From positions 1 through 46,052 of the forward strand of contig CAUJJX010000037.1 in the NCBI GenBank assembly GCA_963205165.1: a DNA stretch of 46,052 nucleotides, in the 5' to 3' direction. The translations under genes and the position numbers were made by a program. Each line of letters begins with the position of its first letter. Position 1 is the first letter of the stretch. This DNA is from Pseudomonadota bacterium (lineage in GTDB: Bacteria > Pseudomonadota > Gammaproteobacteria > Burkholderiales > Ga0077523). Positions 43,129 through 46,052 of the stretch are shown here, in pieces. The notes beneath the pieces were generated by a model. It was given only the letters and a program-made list of their open reading frames with translations, made no database searches and had not been told where the DNA came from.

Positions 43129-44862
43129 CTACTCCACGATCACGACACCCGTGTTCCCGTCGACCGTGACCATCGCACCGTTGCGGATCAGCCGCGTCGC
43201 GTCCGAGACGGAGACCGCCGCCGGCACGCCGAGTTCGCGCGACACGATCGCGGCGTGCGAGATGGCGGCCCCGGTCTCGACGACGACGGCGCCCGCCGCG
43301 AGGAACAGCGGCCCCCACGAGGCATCGGTCGTCGCGGCGACGATCACCTCGCCGGGCTCGAGATCGCTGTCGAGGTCGAGCGACGTGATGACGCGCGCGC
43401 GCCCCGTGTGACGGCCGGGTGACACGCCGATCCCCTGGAGCCGCGTACCGGCTGCGGCGTGCTCGATGTGCCCGGTGCCGCGATCGCGATAGGCGTCGAG
43501 CGGCGGCGGATCGCCCACGAACACGAACGGCGGTTCCTTGGAGCGGAGCAGTTCGAGCTTCGCCGCACGATCGACGATCAGCCCGGCGAACCGTGCCGGA
43601 TCCGCGATGAAGTCATCGACCTCGTCGTCGGTGACCAGCAGGAGATCCTCCCAGCGCGCGAGCTGGCCGCGTTGCACGAGGCGTAGGCCAAGTTCGCGAA
43701 CGGCGCCGCGCGCCGCGTCGTTCAGCATCGCGCAGTGGAGCTTCCCGCGTTCACGCGCCGCGAGATACCGGCCGGCGTTGCGGGCGGCGCCCGTGAACTG
43801 GCCGAGCACTGCCGGGTTGCCGGACAGCCTCCGCTGGATCTCGGTGACCGCGGCTTCGCGTTCGGCCGCGAAATGCGCGGCGCGGGCGTCGGGCGACGCT
43901 TCGTCGGGCGCCTGGCGGGCGCGGTCGAGCATGCGCAGCGGCATCCCGGGGTCGGTCGCGTACGTCGGCGAACGGAACTCCCAGACGCTCAGGCCGAGGA
44001 AACCCCAGCGCGCGATGAAGGTGTCCCAGGCGTCGAGGAACCGTCCGGCGTCGGGTTCGCCCGTCGCGCGGAGCCGGTCGAGCAGGCCTTCGACGCCGGC
44101 ATCGAACGCCGCGGTCAGCACGGGCGACGCCTTCACGACGCGCGACAGGTTCCAGAGATCGAAGGCCTGCCCGGCGGATTCGACGTCGCCCACGGCGGCC
44201 GTCACCGTTGCGGCGAGTTCGCCGGCTCCCACCGCCGCGCTCACCTGCGCGATGACGCTCGTCAGGACATTCCCGCCGTACGTGTTGCGGACGTGGCGAT
44301 CGAACAGCCGCCGGGCTTCCGGCCGCAGCGAGCGGAAGTACTCGAGGAGCTGCGCGTCGGGCAGCGCCGTGACATCCGGCCGGCGCGCGAGCAGCGCATC
44401 GAGGCGGACGCGATCGACGTCGGTGTCGGGCCGCGGATCGGCCGTGAAGAGCGAGGCGAGCCAGGTGCCGACGGCCGCGGTGCGTGCGGCGTTCGCATCG
44501 CGCGGGTCCGGGCGGTACGGCGGCACGTCGGGGTAGTCGCCGAAGAGGGACTTGTCGATCGCCTCGACGGTCATCCCGGGGATGCGGACGGCGAGCACGC
44601 GCGTGACCGACATGTTGATGTACACGTAGCCGCCGAAGCAGCAGACGATCTCGGGCTGGCCCGGCGGCTTGAACTCGTCGGGCGTGAAGAGGCCGATCCC
44701 GCAGAAGGCATCGCGCCAGCCGGCGTCCCACGCGTGGGGGCCGTACGCGCTCCAGGTGAGCGGCGACACGGCCTCGACGAATGTCTCGCCGACGTTGCCG
44801 CGGGTGAACACGGGAAAACGCTCGCTGCCCTCGTCGTCGCAGACCCAGACCTTGTCGACCAT
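43129..44862 (-). CDS. PEP-synthase/rifampicin phosphotransferase-like protein: middle domain + phosphohistidine swivel domain, no ATP-grasp
   Basis: FTRGNVGETFVEAVSPLTWS near the N-terminus; GISPGRHTGRARVI-type region; VVVETGAAISHAAIVSRELGVPAAVSVSDATRLI swivel-His motif at the C-terminus. Confidence 0.86.
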   Translation of the reverse strand: MVDKVWVCDDEGSERFPVFTRGNVGETFVEAVSPLTWSAYGPHAWDAGWRDAFCGIGLFTPDEFKPPGQPEIVCCFGGYVYINMSVTRVLAVRIPGMTVEAIDKSLFGDYPDVPPYRPDPRDANAARTAAVGTWLASLFTADPRPDTDVDRVRLDALLARRPDVTALPDAQLLEYFRSLRPEARRLFDRHVRNTYGGNVLTSVIAQVSAAVGAGELAATVTAAVGDVESAGQAFDLWNLSRVVKASPVLTAAFDAGVEGLLDRLRATGEPDAGRFLDAWDTFIARWGFLGLSVWEFRSPTYATDPGMPLRMLDRARQAPDEASPDARAAHFAAEREAAVTEIQRRLSGNPAVLGQFTGAARNAGRYLAARERGKLHCAMLNDAARGAVRELGLRLVQRGQLARWEDLLLVTDDEVDDFIADPARFAGLIVDRAAKLELLRSKEPPFVFVGDPPPLDAYRDRGTGHIEHAAAGTRLQGIGVSPGRHTGRARVITSLDLDSDLEPGEVIVAATTDASWGPLFLAAGAVVVETGAAISHAAIVSRELGVPAAVSVSDATRLIRNGAMVTVDGNTGVVIVE

Positions 44863-45107
44863 GCACCCTCCCCCGCGGACCCCGAACCGACCGCACGGCT
44901 CGCGGCGCGCGCGTCGATCGAACCGTGATCCACGGACGTGGACCCGTTGCTTTGTTTGTAACCGCGGCACGGGGGCGCGACATTGATCGAACGCAATCCG
45001 GCAGGGGCGCCGGACACGGCATGCCATGCGGATTCCGGCCGCGATGCACCGGCCGCGGCGACCTGCCGTCGGACCCGCGAGCGTGATCGACGGACAGCGT
45101 GACGCCG

Positions 45108-45965
45108 TCAGCCGTCCCGTCGATCCCGCGCGAGGACCATCACCGGCGCCAGCACGACGGCCTGGACGACGAAGAAGACGACGGCGAACGACAGGAACTC
45201 GCGCCGCCCGAGGACATTCACGGCGATCAGCGTCGCGATGCTCAGGCTGCGCGACGGGAACGCGGCGAGCATCGTCACGGTGTCCCGGCGGTCCCACGAG
45301 AACGCGCGCGCCATCGCGAGCCCCGCTGCGGCGGCACCGACCACGAACAGCGCCGCGGCCAGTGCGATGCCGGCGCCGTGGTCACGGATCGTGTGCGCCT
45401 GATCGAACGCCATGATCGCCAGCATCATCCCGAGGCCCGCGAGGTTCACCGACTGGATCGCACCGCGCCAGTGCGCGACGAACTCGGGCACGAAGTGGCG
45501 CAGGGACATCCCGATGGTCACGGGGAGCAGCAGGCCGGTCGCGATCTGCTGCATCACCCGGACGGTCGGCAACGCGAATCCGGCCTCGCCCGCGTGCAGC
45601 CATTCGAACAGGAACCCGGCCACGAGCGGCATCGTGACGACGGCGAGCGCGCTCGACACGGCCGTGAGCGTGACGGACAGCGCGATGTCGGCGCGGGCAA
45701 GCAGGCAGAAGACGTTGGACGAGATCGCCTGCGGGGCCGCGGCCGTCAGGACCAGGCCGGCGACGACGGCCGGCCCCGGATGCAGCGTGCGGATCAACAC
45801 GACGGCGAGCAGCGGCAGCACGACGAGCTGGACGAGCAGCGCGGACACCACGTGCAGCGGGTAGTGGACGACGCGCTTCAGGTCGGCGAGCGTCAGCTCG
45901 AGGCCGACGACGATCATCGCCATCGTGATCAGCAGCGGCAGGCCGACGCCGACGGCGCTGCTCAT
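45108..45965 (-). CDS. Bile acid:sodium symporter (BASS) family transporter
   Basis: Multi-TM; MIVVGLELTLADLKRVV...LTAAAPQAISSNVFCLLARADIALSVTLTAVSSALAVVTMPLV. Confidence 0.85.
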   Translation of the reverse strand: MSSAVGVGLPLLITMAMIVVGLELTLADLKRVVHYPLHVVSALLVQLVVLPLLAVVLIRTLHPGPAVVAGLVLTAAAPQAISSNVFCLLARADIALSVTLTAVSSALAVVTMPLVAGFLFEWLHAGEAGFALPTVRVMQQIATGLLLPVTIGMSLRHFVPEFVAHWRGAIQSVNLAGLGMMLAIMAFDQAHTIRDHGAGIALAAALFVVGAAAAGLAMARAFSWDRRDTVTMLAAFPSRSLSIATLIAVNVLGRREFLSFAVVFFVVQAVVLAPVMVLARDRRDG

Positions 45966-46052
45966 GGGGCGCGATCCGGTGGTGACGGCGGTCGGTTCAT
46001 CGAGGGTTCGTGACGTTGCTGGGGACCAGCCGATTGCATCACGAATCGCAGG

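Noticed and set aside
40564-43422. 952-aa plus-strand ORF opposite the dikinase pair
   Set aside because: Antisense shadow; Arg-rich with no recognisable motifs.

Overview
This is a high-GC bacterial window, probably beta-proteobacterial judging by the PEP-CTERM signal, gene content and codon usage (inference). I see about 26 credible protein-coding genes and no rRNA, tRNA, CRISPR array or transposase. The main blocks are: (1) 1-4.4 kb, mixed metabolic genes: two MBL-fold hydrolases, YaeQ, a PLP-dependent threonine-dehydratase-like enzyme and a periplasmic binding protein. (2) 4.4-5.8 kb, a DUF839/PhoX-like PEP-CTERM protein. (3) 6.1-21.5 kb, a long minus-strand operon: FAH-family, alpha/beta hydrolase, two paralogous amidohydrolases, LivH/M/J/G, a LivF-Tm-1 fusion, a PEP-hydrolase-family TIM barrel, flotillin, and two SRPBCC proteins of which one is fused to a quinone oxidoreductase. 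A divergent TetR gene with a near-perfect operator palindrome faces it. (4) 22.6-39.5 kb, the most exciting region: a compact putative secretion/surface-display locus. It encodes an HlyD adaptor, a GAF-TM-HlyD fusion, a PqqD-like/M50 (HELGH)/lipoyl-like membrane protein, a C-terminally truncated SecA-like ATPase, a ~2,680-aa LEPR-motif/DUF4347/cadherin/PKD/two-propeller giant protein with a C-terminal TM anchor, and a translationally coupled diguanylate cyclase. An HDOD gene is convergent to it. There is no T1SS ABC ATPase, TolC or RTX signal in the window. (5) 40.6-46 kb, a split PEP-synthase/dikinase-like pair and a BASS-family transporter. Two heptamer (GCCTGAC)n arrays sit in the same composite arrangement (REP-like hairpin, heptamer array, start codon) upstream of two unrelated genes. 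All homology calls come from reading motifs in the translations; no searches were run.
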